A program made the position numbers and the translations under genes. A stretch of DNA of 64,000 nucleotides from Micromonospora sp. WMMA1363. GTDB lineage: Bacteria; Actinomycetota; Actinomycetes; Mycobacteriales; Micromonosporaceae. The notes under the pieces are model-generated. The model was not told the origin of the DNA, did not search any database, and saw only the letters and a program-made list of their open reading frames with translations. The stretch spans positions 3,774,001-3,838,000 of the forward strand of contig NZ_JAUALB010000001.1 of NCBI RefSeq assembly GCF_030345795.1, in the 5' to 3' direction. Shown piece by piece: positions 47,060-57,348 of the stretch; positions within the stretch are counted from its first letter, which is position 1, and each line of letters starts with the position of its first letter.

Positions 47060-47264
47060 CGTCGCTACTCGCTCCTCGCCGGTGCCTCGCCCGCAGAACG
47101 CCAGGGTAGGCGCTCGCTAGTCGAGGCCGCCCGATGCCAGGGTCCTAACAGGCCAATGAACGGTACTCCGGCCGGCGCCCCTGCGCGCGTCGTCGGTGGA
47201 GCTGTCGTCGGCATGTCGTCCCTAGATCGATCTTGAATCGGACGGACGGCGCGCGTTCACGACC

Positions 47265-47312
47265 GAAGACGACGAACGCCCCGGGCCGCAGCCCGGGGCG
47301 TTCGTCGTCTTC
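47265..47312. terminator. 22-bp perfect stem-loop
   Basis: Stem arms 47265-47286 and 47291-47312 with a CGCA loop: a very strong terminator-type hairpin, just before the IS701 end. The gap 47060-47345 has no gene. Confidence 0.8.
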
Positions 47313-47315
47313 CTC

Positions 47316-48528
47316 TAGTACTGCAACGGCGGGTCGTAGCTTCGGGTGCTGATCATTCGTTGGTTGGTTGTGGTGGATGCGCGGGTGGTCGGGTCGTGGG
47401 ATGCCGGGTTGGAGGAGTTGTTCTTCCGGTTCGCGCATCGGTTTGAGCGGGTGGAGCCGCGGCGGCGGGCATGGGCGTATGTGCGGGGGCTACTGGCACC
47501 GTTGGAGCGGCGTAACGGCTGGACCCTCGCGGAGCAGGCTGGGCATGTGTCGCCGGACGGGTTGCAGGGCATGCTGTGCAGCGCGGCGTGGGACCGGGAC
47601 GCGGTCCGCGATGACGTGCGCGATTACGTGGTGGACCAGATCGGCGATGCGGCCGGGGTGCTCATCGCTGACGAGACGGGGTTCGTCAAGAAGGGCCGTG
47701 CGTCGGCGGGGGTCCAACGGCAGTATTCGGGTACGGCGGGCAAGACCGAGAACTGCCAGATCGGCACGTTCCTGTGCTACGCCACGCCGCGGGGTCGGGC
47801 GTTGATCGATCGGGAGTTGTACCTGCCCAAGTCGTGGACCGGTGATCGGGACCGGTGCCGGCGCTCGGCGATCCCGGACGCCGTCGGGTTCGCGACCAAG
47901 CCGCAGCAGGCGCAGGCCATGCTGGAGCGGGCGATCACCGCGGGGGTGCCGTTTTCGTGGTTCACGGCCGATGAGGCCTACGGGCAGAACCCTGGCCTGC
48001 GGGGCTGGTTGAAGGATCGGGACATCGCGTACGTGATGGCCACCCGACGCGACGATCGGGTGCCCTCCGGGCTGCACACCACCACCGGTGTCGACGAGCT
48101 GATCGGCAGGGTGCGTGCGGGCGCGTGGCAACGACTGTCGTGTGGTGACGGCGCGCACGGGCCGCGCCGCTACGACTGGGCTCGGCTGCCGATCCGCCGC
48201 ACCTTTGCCCACGGCCGCCGCGGCTGGGTCCTGGCCCGACGCTCGATCACGGATCCCGGCGACATCGCCTACTACGTCTGCTTCGGCCCCCGCGGCACCC
48301 GACTACGCGACCTGGTGCGGGTCGCCGGTAGCCGTTGGTCGGTGGAGGAATCGTTCCAGACCGCGAAGAACGAGGTCGGCCTGGACCAGTACCAGGTCCG
48401 CCGCTACGACGCCTGGTACGCCCACATCACCCTCGCGATGGCCGCCGCCGCGTTCCTCGTCGTCACCCGCGCCCTCGAAGCCGCAAAGGGGGCACCACCG
48501 CAAACGAGCGCAGCCAGATCCCGGAAGG
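47316..48528 (+). mobile_element. IS701-family element, right part lost
   Basis: The left end, starting near CTAGTACTGCAACGGCG, is present. The element is cut at 48528 by an IS3-family insertion and its right end is not found behind it. Confidence 0.7.
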
Positions 48529-48572
48529 TGTCAACCTTTTTGGGGCGGTCGGTTCAGGGGTTCGTTGACTGA
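47346..48572 (+). pseudogene. IS701 transposase, C-terminus truncated
   Basis: A DDE_5-type transposase with ADETGFVKKG, a TADEAYG segment and WSVEESFQTAKNEVG. About 395 residues are native; the last dozen come from the inserted IS3 end. Inactive by truncation unless the C-terminus is dispensable. Confidence 0.82.
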
Positions 48573-49573
48573 GTCGTGGTGTCCTCGGGCTTGTTGATCC
48601 ACGCGGTGGTGGGCAGGGCGGGTGGTTGCGGGATGCCGCGGACGAATCGTTCGGGGTTGCGGGTGTAGGCGGCGGTCAGGACGTCGGCGCGGACATCGCG
48701 GACCTGCCGGGCGTGGCCGTGGTGGACGTCGTGTGGGGTGTGCCAGCCGATGCCGGAGTGCCGGTGGATGGTGTTGTACCAGGTGAAGAAGGCGCGGCAG
48801 TGAGCTCGGGCGTCCTGGACGCTGCCGAAGCGGTCGGGGAAGTCGGGCCGGTACTTCAGGGTCTTGAACTGGGCCTCGGAGAACGGGTTGTCGTTGCTGC
48901 ACCTGGGCCGGGAGTGGGACTTGGTCACGCCGAGGTCGGCCATCATCTGCGCGACCGTCTTGGACGCCATTGAGGTGCCGCGGTCGGCGTGGATGGTCAA
49001 CTGCTCACGCGCGACGCCCTGCTTGGTGATCGCGTCGGACAGCAGCCGTTCGGCCAGGGCGGCGTCCTCGCGCTCGGCGAGCAGCCACGCGACGGTGTAA
49101 CGGCTGTAGATGTCGATCACGCTGTAGAGGTGGTAGAAGTCCCGCTTGGCCGGGCCGCGCAGCTTGGTGATGTCCCACGACCACACGCGATTGGGGGCGT
49201 CGGCGATCAGTTCGGGCTTGACCTTCGGCGGGTGCACCGCGTGACGGCGGCGCTCCCTGACTTCGCCGTGGGCACGCAGGATCCGGTACATGCTCGACAC
49301 CGACGCCACGTACACGCCCTCGTCGAGGAGGGTGTGGTAGACGGCCGCGGGGGCCATGTCGGCGAAGTCCGGGCTGTTGAGCAACGCCCGGACGCTGTCA
49401 CGCTCGGCCGCGCTCAGGGCACGTGGCTGCGGCCTGGGTTCACGCCCCGGCCGCGGTGGCGCAGGCGTCTGGCGGTGCCGGCGGTAATGGTTGGCCTGCG
49501 GCCGGCCGGTGGCTCGGCACGCCGCCCGGATGCCGATCAGCGACGTCAGTTCGGTGATCGCAGCGTCGATCAT
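48554..49573 (-). CDS. IS3-family transposase OrfB
   Basis: A 339-residue integrase-core protein with the DDE set: [16 protein letters not shown] and [16 protein letters not shown] overlap with OrfA instead of the usual -1 frameshift window. Intact. Confidence 0.92.
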   Translation of the reverse strand: MIDAAITELTSLIGIRAACRATGRPQANHYRRHRQTPAPPRPGREPRPQPRALSAAERDSVRALLNSPDFADMAPAAVYHTLLDEGVYVASVSSMYRILRAHGEVRERRRHAVHPPKVKPELIADAPNRVWSWDITKLRGPAKRDFYHLYSVIDIYSRYTVAWLLAEREDAALAERLLSDAITKQGVAREQLTIHADRGTSMASKTVAQMMADLGVTKSHSRPRCSNDNPFSEAQFKTLKYRPDFPDRFGSVQDARAHCRAFFTWYNTIHRHSGIGWHTPHDVHHGHARQVRDVRADVLTAAYTRNPERFVRGIPQPPALPTTAWINKPEDTTTQSTNP

Positions 49574-49971
49574 GGTGTCGGCTCGCTCCCGCTGTGCTGG
49601 CTGTCGGTCGCGAGTTGCCCCAACAGCGCGGAGAGTTTTCCCTGCACCTCGATCACCTTGCGGGCCTTGTCCAACTCGGCGCGCAGCCGCTCGTTGTCTG
49701 CCCGCAACCGGGCTGCCTCCAGCACCGCCGGATCGGTCTTCGGCCGCCCGGCCGGCTTGGCCAGGGCCTCGCGGGCGCCGGCGTCACGCTGATGCTTCCA
49801 CGCCGCGAGCAGCGACGTGTACAGGCCTTCCCGACGAAGCAGGGCGCCCTTGCCGGCCTTATCGAGGGTCTCGTACTCGGCCAGGATCCGCGCCTTGTAC
49901 GCGGCGGTGTATGTCCTTGTTCGGGGCTTTGCTGGTACCTCGGGGTCGGGCACCGGGTGATGCGATGTCAC
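49570..49971 (-). CDS. IS3-family transposase OrfA
   Basis: A 133-residue HTH protein ([20 protein letters not shown] ... [19 protein letters not shown]) with a leucine-zipper-like C-terminal helix. Partner of OrfB. Confidence 0.88.
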   Translation of the reverse strand: MTSHHPVPDPEVPAKPRTRTYTAAYKARILAEYETLDKAGKGALLRREGLYTSLLAAWKHQRDAGAREALAKPAGRPKTDPAVLEAARLRADNERLRAELDKARKVIEVQGKLSALLGQLATDSQHSGSEPTP

Positions 49972-50002
49972 GGGGGTGGATCTCCTTGCACGCCCTCACG
50001 GG

Positions 50003-50476
50003 TCAGAGTTTCAGCAGGTCAACCTGCCTTCCCCAAGGATGACACAGAGGGGACTTCTTGTGTTCCAGCCACTTCTCGTCGTTGACGCAGTCAAGGACGC
50101 TCGCCTCGGTGGGCGCGTCAGACGGCTTCAGCGCCGTCACCTTGGGGTCGATCTTGAGTTCGCCGAGCGTGACGACGTCCTGGGAGCGGTTGGTGTAGAG
50201 AGCGCTGGAGATCAGCCGCAAGGCGTTGCCGGTTGCGTACTTGTTCAGATCGGGCGCCTCCGGGTCCGAGGTCTTCGCCGCCTCCACGAACGCGCTCCAC
50301 ATGCCGCGGTACGCGATCAGCGCATCCCGCTCAGCGGCAGCGCTCGGGCCGAGGCTCGGCGTCGCCGATGGCGTTGGCGCGCTGGTTGGCGCGCTCTTGG
50401 GCTTGTCCGAGGTACACCCCGCGCCGAGCATGACGGACGCCGCGACGAGACCAACCAGAACCGGACGGGTGAACAC
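50003..50476 (-). CDS. Lipoprotein with IS-altered C-terminus
   Basis: A 157-residue secreted lipoprotein. The signal peptide ends in the lipobox LGAGC; a Ser/Pro/Thr-rich linker follows, then a domain of the ALTYNRS/NTF2-like type common in actinobacteria (YRGMWSAFVEAAK ... LDCVNDEKW). GTG 50476 has GGGGAGG upstream. The last 14 residues lie inside the IS3 end, so the original C-terminus was lost. Confidence 0.7.
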   Translation of the reverse strand: MFTRPVLVGLVAASVMLGAGCTSDKPKSAPTSAPTPSATPSLGPSAAAERDALIAYRGMWSAFVEAAKTSDPEAPDLNKYATGNALRLISSALYTNRSQDVVTLGELKIDPKVTALKPSDAPTEASVLDCVNDEKWLEHKKSPLCHPWGRQVDLLKL

Positions 50477-50616
50477 CGGGCAGTACCTCCCCAACTCGTA
50501 GACGGCCCCCCGTCGAGGAACCGCGTCTGCGATCCTTGACACTGGCCACTGAGGATCGAGCCAATCAAGGTCACGAATCGTGTGTACACCCTCACCCCAT
50601 AGGGACCGCAACGTGT

Positions 50617-50702
50617 GTACCTGCACGTACGCACCTTCAAGGGGCTGAACTCACGTACCTCGACGTACGTACCTAGAGGTGTGGACATTGAGGTGCGTAC
50701 CT
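50617..50702. promoter_or_regulatory. Cluster of GTACCT repeats in a divergent promoter region
   Basis: GTACCT occurs at 50617, 50655, 50669 and 50697, two of them joined as ACGTACCTCGACGTACGTAC. The gap 50477-50817 between lipoprotein and regulator contains no gene; the cluster looks like a multi-site operator. Confidence 0.55.
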
Positions 50703-50817
50703 CGCGGCTGCCCCTCAGAAGCCATCCGCGAAACTGTCACCCAGCCGACAGATCCGTCGATTTCGATTGCGGGCTACACTCCCCGAAATGCTTGTGGCCG
50801 CAAGAAAGGTGACCGCG

Positions 50818-51150
50818 ATGAGCGACCACGGCCGCACCGACAGGGCGCTGACGCTGCTTGCGCGGCCAGGCGCCTACGAGGTGCTCCACGCGATGCAATC
50901 GCGCGACGGTACGGCCACGTTCGCCGAGATCAGGACCGCAGCACGCCAGCCGCTAGCCCTCCTGCGGGCGCTGGCGACCGAAGGCTTCGTGCGCAGCTAC
51001 CACAGCGGAACCTTGGACATCGAGCCGTGCGAGCGGACCCACTTCTGCCTGACCGCCAAGGGCGAGGCGGTCACCGGCCACCTCGTGCGGCTCCAAGAGT
51101 GGGTCACCAGCCGTCCGACTCGTCGTGGCAGCCGAAGAGCTGCGGGGTAG
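50818..51150 (+). CDS. Winged-helix transcriptional regulator
   Basis: A 110-residue protein with ALTLLARPGAYEVLHAMQSR, then a recognition region (FAEIRTAARQPLALLRALATEGFV) and a wing ending FCLTAKGEAVTGHLVRLQEW. HxlR/ArsR-like plan. ATG 50818 after AAAGGTG. Probably binds the adjacent GTACCT cluster. Confidence 0.72.
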   Translation: MSDHGRTDRALTLLARPGAYEVLHAMQSRDGTATFAEIRTAARQPLALLRALATEGFVRSYHSGTLDIEPCERTHFCLTAKGEAVTGHLVRLQEWVTSRPTRRGSRRAAG

Positions 51151-51328
51151 GGATATAACCCCTCGATCTCCACATTTAAGGCGAGCAAGCCTCACCTAAA
51201 CGCACTGACCCTTACCTGGTTCACAGTGGACAGAGGTCACGGCGATCACAAACGACTGGCCGAACATTTGTATGCCCCGATAGAATGATCGCTTGCTCGC
51301 GCGCTCGTGTCGGGGGAGGTGAGTCGCG

Positions 51329-51655
51329 CTGCCGAAAGATCTCGAACCCATCCTCAACATCGCCAAGCGAAAGCTGACCCGCGCCATCCTGACCGCCCTC
51401 CGAGACGGCCCCCTCCGGTACACCAGGGTGCTCCACGCCGTTTCGCAGACCAGTCCGGACGTCGTCCACTCGCGCACCCTGACCCGCACGCTTGCCCACC
51501 TCCAGTCGGAGGGCCTGGTCGAGCACCACCTCGACACCGAGGCCGCCGACTACCGGCTCACCAGGGCCGGTACCGAACTGGTCGACCTCCTGGCCGAACT
51601 CGACCGCTGGACCCAAGAACGATGGCCGGACGAGGACGACGAGGGCAAGTCGTAG
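51329..51655 (+). CDS. HxlR-like winged-helix regulator with CTG start
   Basis: A 108-residue winged helix: LNIAKRKLTRAILTALRDGP, RTLTRTLAHLQSEGLVEHHL and a YRLTRAGTELVDLLAELDRW end. In frame, the only codon with a well-placed Shine-Dalgarno (GGGGGAGG, nine bases) is CTG 51329; a stop lies at 51320. The GTG at 51428 would remove the first helices. It is co-directional with the peptidase-like gene, with three bases between. Confidence 0.72.
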   Translation: MPKDLEPILNIAKRKLTRAILTALRDGPLRYTRVLHAVSQTSPDVVHSRTLTRTLAHLQSEGLVEHHLDTEAADYRLTRAGTELVDLLAELDRWTQERWPDEDDEGKS

Positions 51656-51658
51656 GCC

Positions 51659-52324
51659 GTGGACGTTCTCGCCGCGAGCGGCCTTGCCGTCGCGGGCGCG
51701 CTTGCCGGCATCCCCATCGCCGCCATCTCATACGCCGCGCCGGCTCATGGACGCCTCCAAGTGCCGGCAGGATGGTGGCGCGGCGCGCCCGCACGACCGG
51801 CGGCCGTCCTTGCTGTCTCGCTGATGGCCGGAGCGGCAGCCTGGCTCGTGGTCTGGCGGCTTCCGACGACGATCATGCCCGCATTCTGGGCCTTCGCCGT
51901 TGTCGGCGTCGGCCTTGCCGTCATCGACGTCCGCAGACGCCGTCTGCCGTACGCCCTGACCGGAACCCTGGCGACCGTCTGCGTAATCTGCTTCCTCGTA
52001 GCTGCCGCGATTAATGGGAACTACGCCGCACTCCTGCGAGCGGTCGTGGCCGGGTCGGCCACGACGGCAGCACTACTCCTCATTGCGCTGGCCCTGCCGG
52101 GGCAACTCGGCCTCGGTGACGTGGCGCTCGCGGGGGCGATAACGCTCAGTCTCGGCTGGCTGAGCTGGCAAGCCGCGGCCGTCGGAATTCTCTGCGGGCT
52201 CATGATCCAAGGCTTCCTGGGTGTCGTCGCCAAGGCTCGAACCCGCATCGACAGCGCGCTACCGATGGGACCTGCCCTCCTCGCAGGCTGGCTCTCGGGA
52301 GCTTTGCTCGCGCCGATCCATTAG
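51659..52324 (+). CDS. Prepilin peptidase (A24)-like membrane protein
   Basis: A 221-residue membrane protein with about six segments. Motifs VIDVRRRRLPY and GLGDVALAG place the two aspartates of A24 aspartic peptidases, the second as GxGD. The N-terminal methylase domain is absent. The stop TAG is formed by the ISKra4 insertion; beyond the ISs (57705 on) the original text reads two more codons (Tyr-Ala) and TGA, so only two residues were lost. Confidence 0.8.
   Translation: MDVLAASGLAVAGALAGIPIAAISYAAPAHGRLQVPAGWWRGAPARPAAVLAVSLMAGAAAWLVVWRLPTTIMPAFWAFAVVGVGLAVIDVRRRRLPYALTGTLATVCVICFLVAAAINGNYAALLRAVVAGSATTAALLLIALALPGQLGLGDVALAGAITLSLGWLSWQAAAVGILCGLMIQGFLGVVAKARTRIDSALPMGPALLAGWLSGALLAPIH
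52315..52323. repeat. 9-bp target repeat GATCCATTA, copy 1
   Basis: Further copies are at 53982-53990 and 57696-57704, each bordering an ISKra4 copy. Confidence 0.93.
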
Positions 52325-53981
52325 GGTGCGGCTCTGGTGAGGTGCGGCGACACGCTGTGTGGCCTGGGGATGTGTTACTGGTTGTGATGGTGAAAGGGAT
52401 CCTCCCGCTATGTTCGTCGGTTGCGAGACACGAACATCAGCAAAGAGGGAGCCCGGTGCAAGAGTACGCATCCGAGACGGCGGACGATGCTTTCGCCGGC
52501 TCATCCGTGCGGTTCGGCGCGATGGTGGACTTCCTGTCCGGTGAGCATGCGGCGGGGATGACTCACGCCGAACTGGAGGAGCGGCTGCATACCGATGGCA
52601 TGCGGTTGCTGTGTCAGTTGTTGCAGGACAGTCTGGATCTTCGTGCCAGTCGGGAGGAACGGCTCGACGAGGTGACCGACGCCGATAGCCATCTGCGGGG
52701 GTGGGCCGAGCGGGGGCGGCAGCGGACGCTGGCCACCCGGTTCGGTGAGGTGGTGGTGACGCGTATCGCCTACCGGGCGCGGGCGCGGGCCGATCTGAAC
52801 CCGGCGGACGCGGTGTTGAACCTGCCCGTGGAGAAGCACTCGCATGGACTGCGCCGGTTGGCCGCGGCCGAGGCGGCCCGCGGCTCGTTCACCGACGCGG
52901 CGGCCGCGATTGAGCGGGCCACCACGGTGCGTATCGGGAAACGGCAGGTCGAGGCGTTGGCCGCCGCAGCGGCGATAGATGTGGATGCCTTCTACACCGC
53001 CCACGCCCCGGACTGGTCGGCCGATGATGATGTGCTGGCGTTGTCCTTCGACGCCAAAGGGGTGGTGATGCGCCCCGACGGGCTCCGCGCGGGCACCGCC
53101 AAGGCCGCGGTCAGCCAGAAACTGGCCGGCCGCCGGTCCAAGGGCGAGAAACGCAACCGCAAGCGGATGTGCGAGGTCGCCGCGGTCTTCGACGTGACCG
53201 GCAAGCCGCGCACCATCGCCGACATCCTGCCCGAGGACCCCGAAGCGGCCCAAACTGCTACCCCGGCGCCGGTCACCTCCGGCAAGTGGCTGCACGCCAG
53301 CGTGACCGACGACGCCGCGGCGGTGATCGCCGCCGGGTTCGCCGAGGCCGACCGCCGCGACCCCGACCACGCTCGGACCTGGATCGCCCTGGTCGACGGC
53401 AACACCCACCAGATCGACCGGATCCACGCCGAGGCCAAAACCCGCAAGATCACCTTGCCGGTTGTTGTGGACTTCATCCACGTCATCGAGTACCTCTGGA
53501 AGGCCACCTGGTGTTTCCACCCGGAGGGCGACCCGAACGCCGAACGGTGGGTCCGCGCCCAGGCCCGGCAGGTGTTGGCCGGACGGGCCGGCATAGTCGC
53601 CGCAGCCATCCGACGCAAGGCCACCTACCACGGCCTGGACCCCGGCAAACGCAAACCCGCCGATGTCGCCGCCGCCTACCTGCTGGCCAAAAAACCGTAC
53701 CTGGACTACCCGACCGCGCTGGCCAACGGGTGGCCGATCGCCACCGGGGTGATCGAAGGCGCCTGCCGCCACCTGGTCAAAGATCGTATGGACGTCACCG
53801 GCGCTCGCTGGGGCCTCGACGGCGCCGAAGCAATCCTCAAACTCCGCACCCTGATCAGCAACGGCGACTTCGACCAGTACTGGACCTGGCACCTGGCCCA
53901 GGAACAACAACGCATCCACAACAGCCGCTACCTCGGCGGTGCCATCCCACAATAGACGATCACCTCAGAGGAGCCGCACCC
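52324..53981 (+). mobile_element. ISKra4-family element, complete copy
   Basis: 1658 bp with inverted ends GGGTGCGGCTC (left) and GAGCCGCACCC-type right end (GAGGAGCCGCACCC). Flanked by the 9-bp repeat GATCCATTA. Confidence 0.9.
52456..53955 (+). CDS. ISKra4 transposase
   Basis: A 499-residue transposase. Motifs include LSFDAKGVVMRPDGLR, WIALVDGNTHQ, VVVDFIHVIEYLWKA and [16 protein letters not shown], typical of the family. GTG 52456 after AGAGGGAG. Intact, so possibly active. Confidence 0.9.
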   Translation: MQEYASETADDAFAGSSVRFGAMVDFLSGEHAAGMTHAELEERLHTDGMRLLCQLLQDSLDLRASREERLDEVTDADSHLRGWAERGRQRTLATRFGEVVVTRIAYRARARADLNPADAVLNLPVEKHSHGLRRLAAAEAARGSFTDAAAAIERATTVRIGKRQVEALAAAAAIDVDAFYTAHAPDWSADDDVLALSFDAKGVVMRPDGLRAGTAKAAVSQKLAGRRSKGEKRNRKRMCEVAAVFDVTGKPRTIADILPEDPEAAQTATPAPVTSGKWLHASVTDDAAAVIAAGFAEADRRDPDHARTWIALVDGNTHQIDRIHAEAKTRKITLPVVVDFIHVIEYLWKATWCFHPEGDPNAERWVRAQARQVLAGRAGIVAAAIRRKATYHGLDPGKRKPADVAAAYLLAKKPYLDYPTALANGWPIATGVIEGACRHLVKDRMDVTGARWGLDGAEAILKLRTLISNGDFDQYWTWHLAQEQQRIHNSRYLGGAIPQ

Positions 53982-54026
53982 GATCCATTAGGGTGCGGCT
54001 CTGGTGAGGTGCGGCGACACGCTGTG

Positions 54027-55397
54027 GGGACTGTACAAATAACGGCTGATCGACCGATCAAGGGAGAGACGCCAGATGACGACCGAGACCACCGTGGGAC
54101 AGCCGGCCGTGGAGCCGGTGGGTGCGGTCACGGATGAGCAGTTGATCGCGATGCTGGTCGATCGGGCTCGTGGTGACGGGTTGAAGCTGACCGGCGAGGG
54201 TGGGCTGCTGCAGCAGCTGACGAAGCGGGTCCTCGAGTCGGCGTTGGATGGGGAGATCACCGACCACGTCGGCTACGACAAGCACGACCCGGCGGGTCGG
54301 GGTAGCGGGAACACCCGTAACGGCAGCCGGACCAAGACGGTGCTCACCGACGTCGGGCCGGTCGAGGTGCGGGTCCCACGCGACGCCGCCGGGACGTTCG
54401 AGCCGCAGATCGTGCGTAAGCGGCAGCGGCGTCTGACCGGCGTCGACGACATGGTCCTGTCGCTGTCGGCCAAGGGCCTGACCCACGGCGAGATCGCCGC
54501 GCACCTGGCTGAGGTCTACGGCGCTGAGGTGTCGAAGCAGACCATCTCCACGATCACCGACAAGGTCATGGACGGCATGGCCGAGTGGCAGAACCGGCCC
54601 CTGGACCGGGTCTACCCGGTCGTGTTCATCGACGCCATCAACGTCAAGATCAGGGACGGTCAGGTCGCGAACCGGCCGATCTACCTCGCGATGGCGGTCA
54701 CCGTCGACGGCCACCGCGACATCCTCGGTATCTGGGCCGGTGACGGCGGCGAGGGCGCCAAGTACTGGCTGCACGTGCTCACCGAGTTGAAGAACCGCGG
54801 CGTGGCCGACGTGCTGATGCTGGTCTGTGACGGGCTCAAGGGACTGCCGGAGACGGTGGAGACGGTGTGGCCGCGCACGATCGTGCAGACGTGTGTGGTG
54901 CACCTGCTGCGCAACTCGTTCCGCTACGCCGCCCGGCAGGACTGGGACAAGATCGCCAAAGCGCTGCGGCCGGTCTACACCGCGGCGACCGAGGACGCCG
55001 CCACCGAGCGGTTCCTCGAGTTCGCCGAGGCGTGGGGCCGTAAGTATCCGGCGATCGTGAAGCTGTGGGAGAACGCGTGGGCGGAGTTCGTGCCGTTCCT
55101 CGCCTTCGACGTGGAGATCCGCAAGGTCATCTGCTCCACGAACGCGATCGAGTCCGTCAACGCCCGTATCCGCAGGGCCGTGCGAGCTCGTGGCCACTTC
55201 CCGAACGAGCAGGCCGCACTCAAGTGCGTCTACATGGCCTTGATGAGCCTCGACCCGACCGGAGCCGGCCGCCGACGCTGGACCATGCGCTGGAAAGCAC
55301 CACTGAACGCCTTCCAGATCGCCTTCGAAGGCCGGCTCACCCCGGCCAACAACTGACCACCTCAACAACCAAGATCAGCCGTTAACTTGACACTCCC
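54027..55397 (+). mobile_element. IS256-family element
   Basis: 1371 bp with ends GGGACTGTACAAATAACGGC and, inverted, GGGAGTGTCAAGTTAACGGC. No target duplication: left flank ACGCTGTG, right flank AGGCCCGG, as expected when an adjacent deletion removed one side. Confidence 0.9.
54076..55356 (+). CDS. IS256-family transposase
   Basis: A 426-residue mutator-type transposase with VFIDAINVKIRDGQ, VCDGLKGLPETVE and STNAIESVNARIRRA. Intact. Confidence 0.94.
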   Translation: MTTETTVGQPAVEPVGAVTDEQLIAMLVDRARGDGLKLTGEGGLLQQLTKRVLESALDGEITDHVGYDKHDPAGRGSGNTRNGSRTKTVLTDVGPVEVRVPRDAAGTFEPQIVRKRQRRLTGVDDMVLSLSAKGLTHGEIAAHLAEVYGAEVSKQTISTITDKVMDGMAEWQNRPLDRVYPVVFIDAINVKIRDGQVANRPIYLAMAVTVDGHRDILGIWAGDGGEGAKYWLHVLTELKNRGVADVLMLVCDGLKGLPETVETVWPRTIVQTCVVHLLRNSFRYAARQDWDKIAKALRPVYTAATEDAATERFLEFAEAWGRKYPAIVKLWENAWAEFVPFLAFDVEIRKVICSTNAIESVNARIRRAVRARGHFPNEQAALKCVYMALMSLDPTGAGRRRWTMRWKAPLNAFQIAFEGRLTPANN

Positions 55398-55477
55398 AGG
55401 CCCGGCAGGTGTTGGCCGGACGGGCCGGCATAGTCGCCGCAGCCATCCGACGCAAGGCCACCTACCACGGCCTGGAC
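55398..55477 (+). pseudogene. ISKra4 transposase internal fragment
   Basis: Identical to 53561-53640 of copy 1. Between the IS256 and IS1182 insertions. Confidence 0.9.
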
Positions 55478-57348
55478 GACTCTGCTGCCGAATTCGTGAC
55501 ACGCCGTCGGGATCGTTCGTACTGGCCGGTCACGGGGTCATGATCCCTGTTCGCGGTCGTGTTCCTTCCGTCGGTGGCTGCGGGATGGGGTGTACGGGTG
55601 TCGATGCAGCCGCGGTCGCGGGTCCAGATTCCTGATCAGACGGTGCTGGTGGCCCGCGCGGCGTTCCCGAACGGCAGCGTGGCGATATCAGCGCGTGACC
55701 ACCTGGGTGAGGTGTTCACCGACGAACAGTTCGCTGCCGCGTTCGGTGTCCGGGGCGCTCCGGCCGAATCGCCGGGCGCCTTAGCGCTGGTGACCGCGTT
55801 GCAGTTCGCGGAGAACCTGACCGATCGGCAGGCCGCGCGGATGGTCGCCCGGGCGATCGACTGGAAGTACGCGCTCGGCCTGGAGCTGACCGATCCCGGC
55901 TTCGACGCCAGCGTGCTGTCCAAGTTCCGTACCCGGCTGGTCGAGCACGGCCTGGAAGAACAGGTCTTCACCGCGATGCTGACCGTGTCGACCGGCAAGG
56001 GCCTGATCGCGGCTGGTGGTAAGCAGCGCACCGATTCCACTCACGTGATCAGCGCGGTGCGAGACCTCAACCGTCTGGAGGTGGCCGGCGAGTCGGTACG
56101 GGCCTGCCTGGAAACGTTGTCGGTGGCCGCACCGGACTGGCTGGCCACCGCTATCGACGTCGGCGAGTGGGCGCACCGGTACGGGCCACGCATCGATTCC
56201 TGGCGGCTACCCGCCTCGCAGGCCAAGCGGGACCGCCTCGCCCAGGTCTACGGCACCGACGCCGTCGCCCTGCTGCGCGCGGTGTTCGCCCCTGCCGCCC
56301 CGGTCTGGCTGGCCGAACTGCCCGCGGTGCGGACGCTGCGCACCGTGCTGGTGCAGAACTATCTGATCACCACCGACAGCAGGGGGCGGGAGGTGATCCG
56401 GCGGCGGGAGGCGGACACGGACGGTCTCCCGCCCGCCAGATCCCGGATCACCTCCCCGTACGACACCGACACCCGGTGGGCCGCAAAAGGCGACGACCTG
56501 TTCTGGAACGGCTACAAGGTCCACCTGACCGAGACCTGCGACCCCGACACCGAGCACGGCACCACCAGCGACCACGACGGCCAGACCGGTCCCCGGCCGA
56601 CACCGAACCTGATCGTCAACGTGGCCACCACGGCGGCCACCGTCCCCGACGTGAAAGCCACCACCGGCATCCACCAGCACCTGCACGACCGCCGGCTGCT
56701 GCCCGCCGAGCACTACCTCGACTCCGGCTACCCCTCAGCCGACACCATCGCCACCGCGCAGACTTTCGGCGTCACCATGGTCACCCCGGCCCTGCTCGAC
56801 CAGTCCGCCCAGGCCCGTGCCCGCACCGGCTACGACAAGACCTGCTTCACCATCGACTTCGACACCCGGCAGGTCACCTGCCCCCAAGGACACACCAACA
56901 CCTCCTGGAGCCCCACGGTCCAACGCGGCACCGAGGTCATCGTGGTCAAGTTCCCCACCACCACCTGCGGCCCGTGCCCCGCCCGCGCCCAGTGCACCAC
57001 CGCGAAACGCGGCGGCCGGCAACTCACCTTCTACCCCCGCGACCTCCACCACGCCCTCACCGCTGCCCGCACCCGACAGACCAGCGACAGCTGGCACGAC
57101 AAGTACAAGCTGCGCGCCGGCGTCGAAGGCACCATCAACCAGGCCCTCGACATCACCGGCATCCGCCACACCCGCTACCGCGGCCTCGCGAAAACCCGCC
57201 TCCAACACGTGTTCTCCGCGATCGCCCTCAACCTCGTCCGACTCCACACCTGGTGGACCGACCACCCCCTACCAACAGCCCGGACCAGCAACCTCCAACG
57301 CCTCGATCACGCCCTCGCCGCCTGAACCCCGAATTGGGCAGCAGAGTC
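55478..57348 (+). mobile_element. IS1182-family element
   Basis: 1871 bp with 18-bp ends GACTCTGCTGCCGAATTC / GAATTGGGCAGCAGAGTC (one mismatch) and direct repeats CTGGAC at 55472-55477 and 57349-57354. A clean insertion in the ISKra4 remnant. Confidence 0.9.
55598..57325 (+). CDS. IS1182-family transposase
   Basis: About 575 residues: an N-terminal DUF772 region ([20 protein letters not shown]), [29 protein letters not shown], and a C-terminal zinc-like [10 protein letters not shown] followed by [12 protein letters not shown]. The GTG at 55598 is the probable start; ATG 55604 is possible. Intact. Confidence 0.92.
   Translation: MSMQPRSRVQIPDQTVLVARAAFPNGSVAISARDHLGEVFTDEQFAAAFGVRGAPAESPGALALVTALQFAENLTDRQAARMVARAIDWKYALGLELTDPGFDASVLSKFRTRLVEHGLEEQVFTAMLTVSTGKGLIAAGGKQRTDSTHVISAVRDLNRLEVAGESVRACLETLSVAAPDWLATAIDVGEWAHRYGPRIDSWRLPASQAKRDRLAQVYGTDAVALLRAVFAPAAPVWLAELPAVRTLRTVLVQNYLITTDSRGREVIRRREADTDGLPPARSRITSPYDTDTRWAAKGDDLFWNGYKVHLTETCDPDTEHGTTSDHDGQTGPRPTPNLIVNVATTAATVPDVKATTGIHQHLHDRRLLPAEHYLDSGYPSADTIATAQTFGVTMVTPALLDQSAQARARTGYDKTCFTIDFDTRQVTCPQGHTNTSWSPTVQRGTEVIVVKFPTTTCGPCPARAQCTTAKRGGRQLTFYPRDLHHALTAARTRQTSDSWHDKYKLRAGVEGTINQALDITGIRHTRYRGLAKTRLQHVFSAIALNLVRLHTWWTDHPLPTARTSNLQRLDHALAA

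Larger units (their letters stand above)
48529..50044 (-). mobile_element. IS3-family insertion sequence
   Basis: About 1516 bp with imperfect ends: TGTCAACCTT at 48529 and, inverted, TGTCATCCTT ending at 50044. The flanks (GAAGG before, CAGAG after) do not form a target duplication, which implies rearrangement after insertion. Confidence 0.75.
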
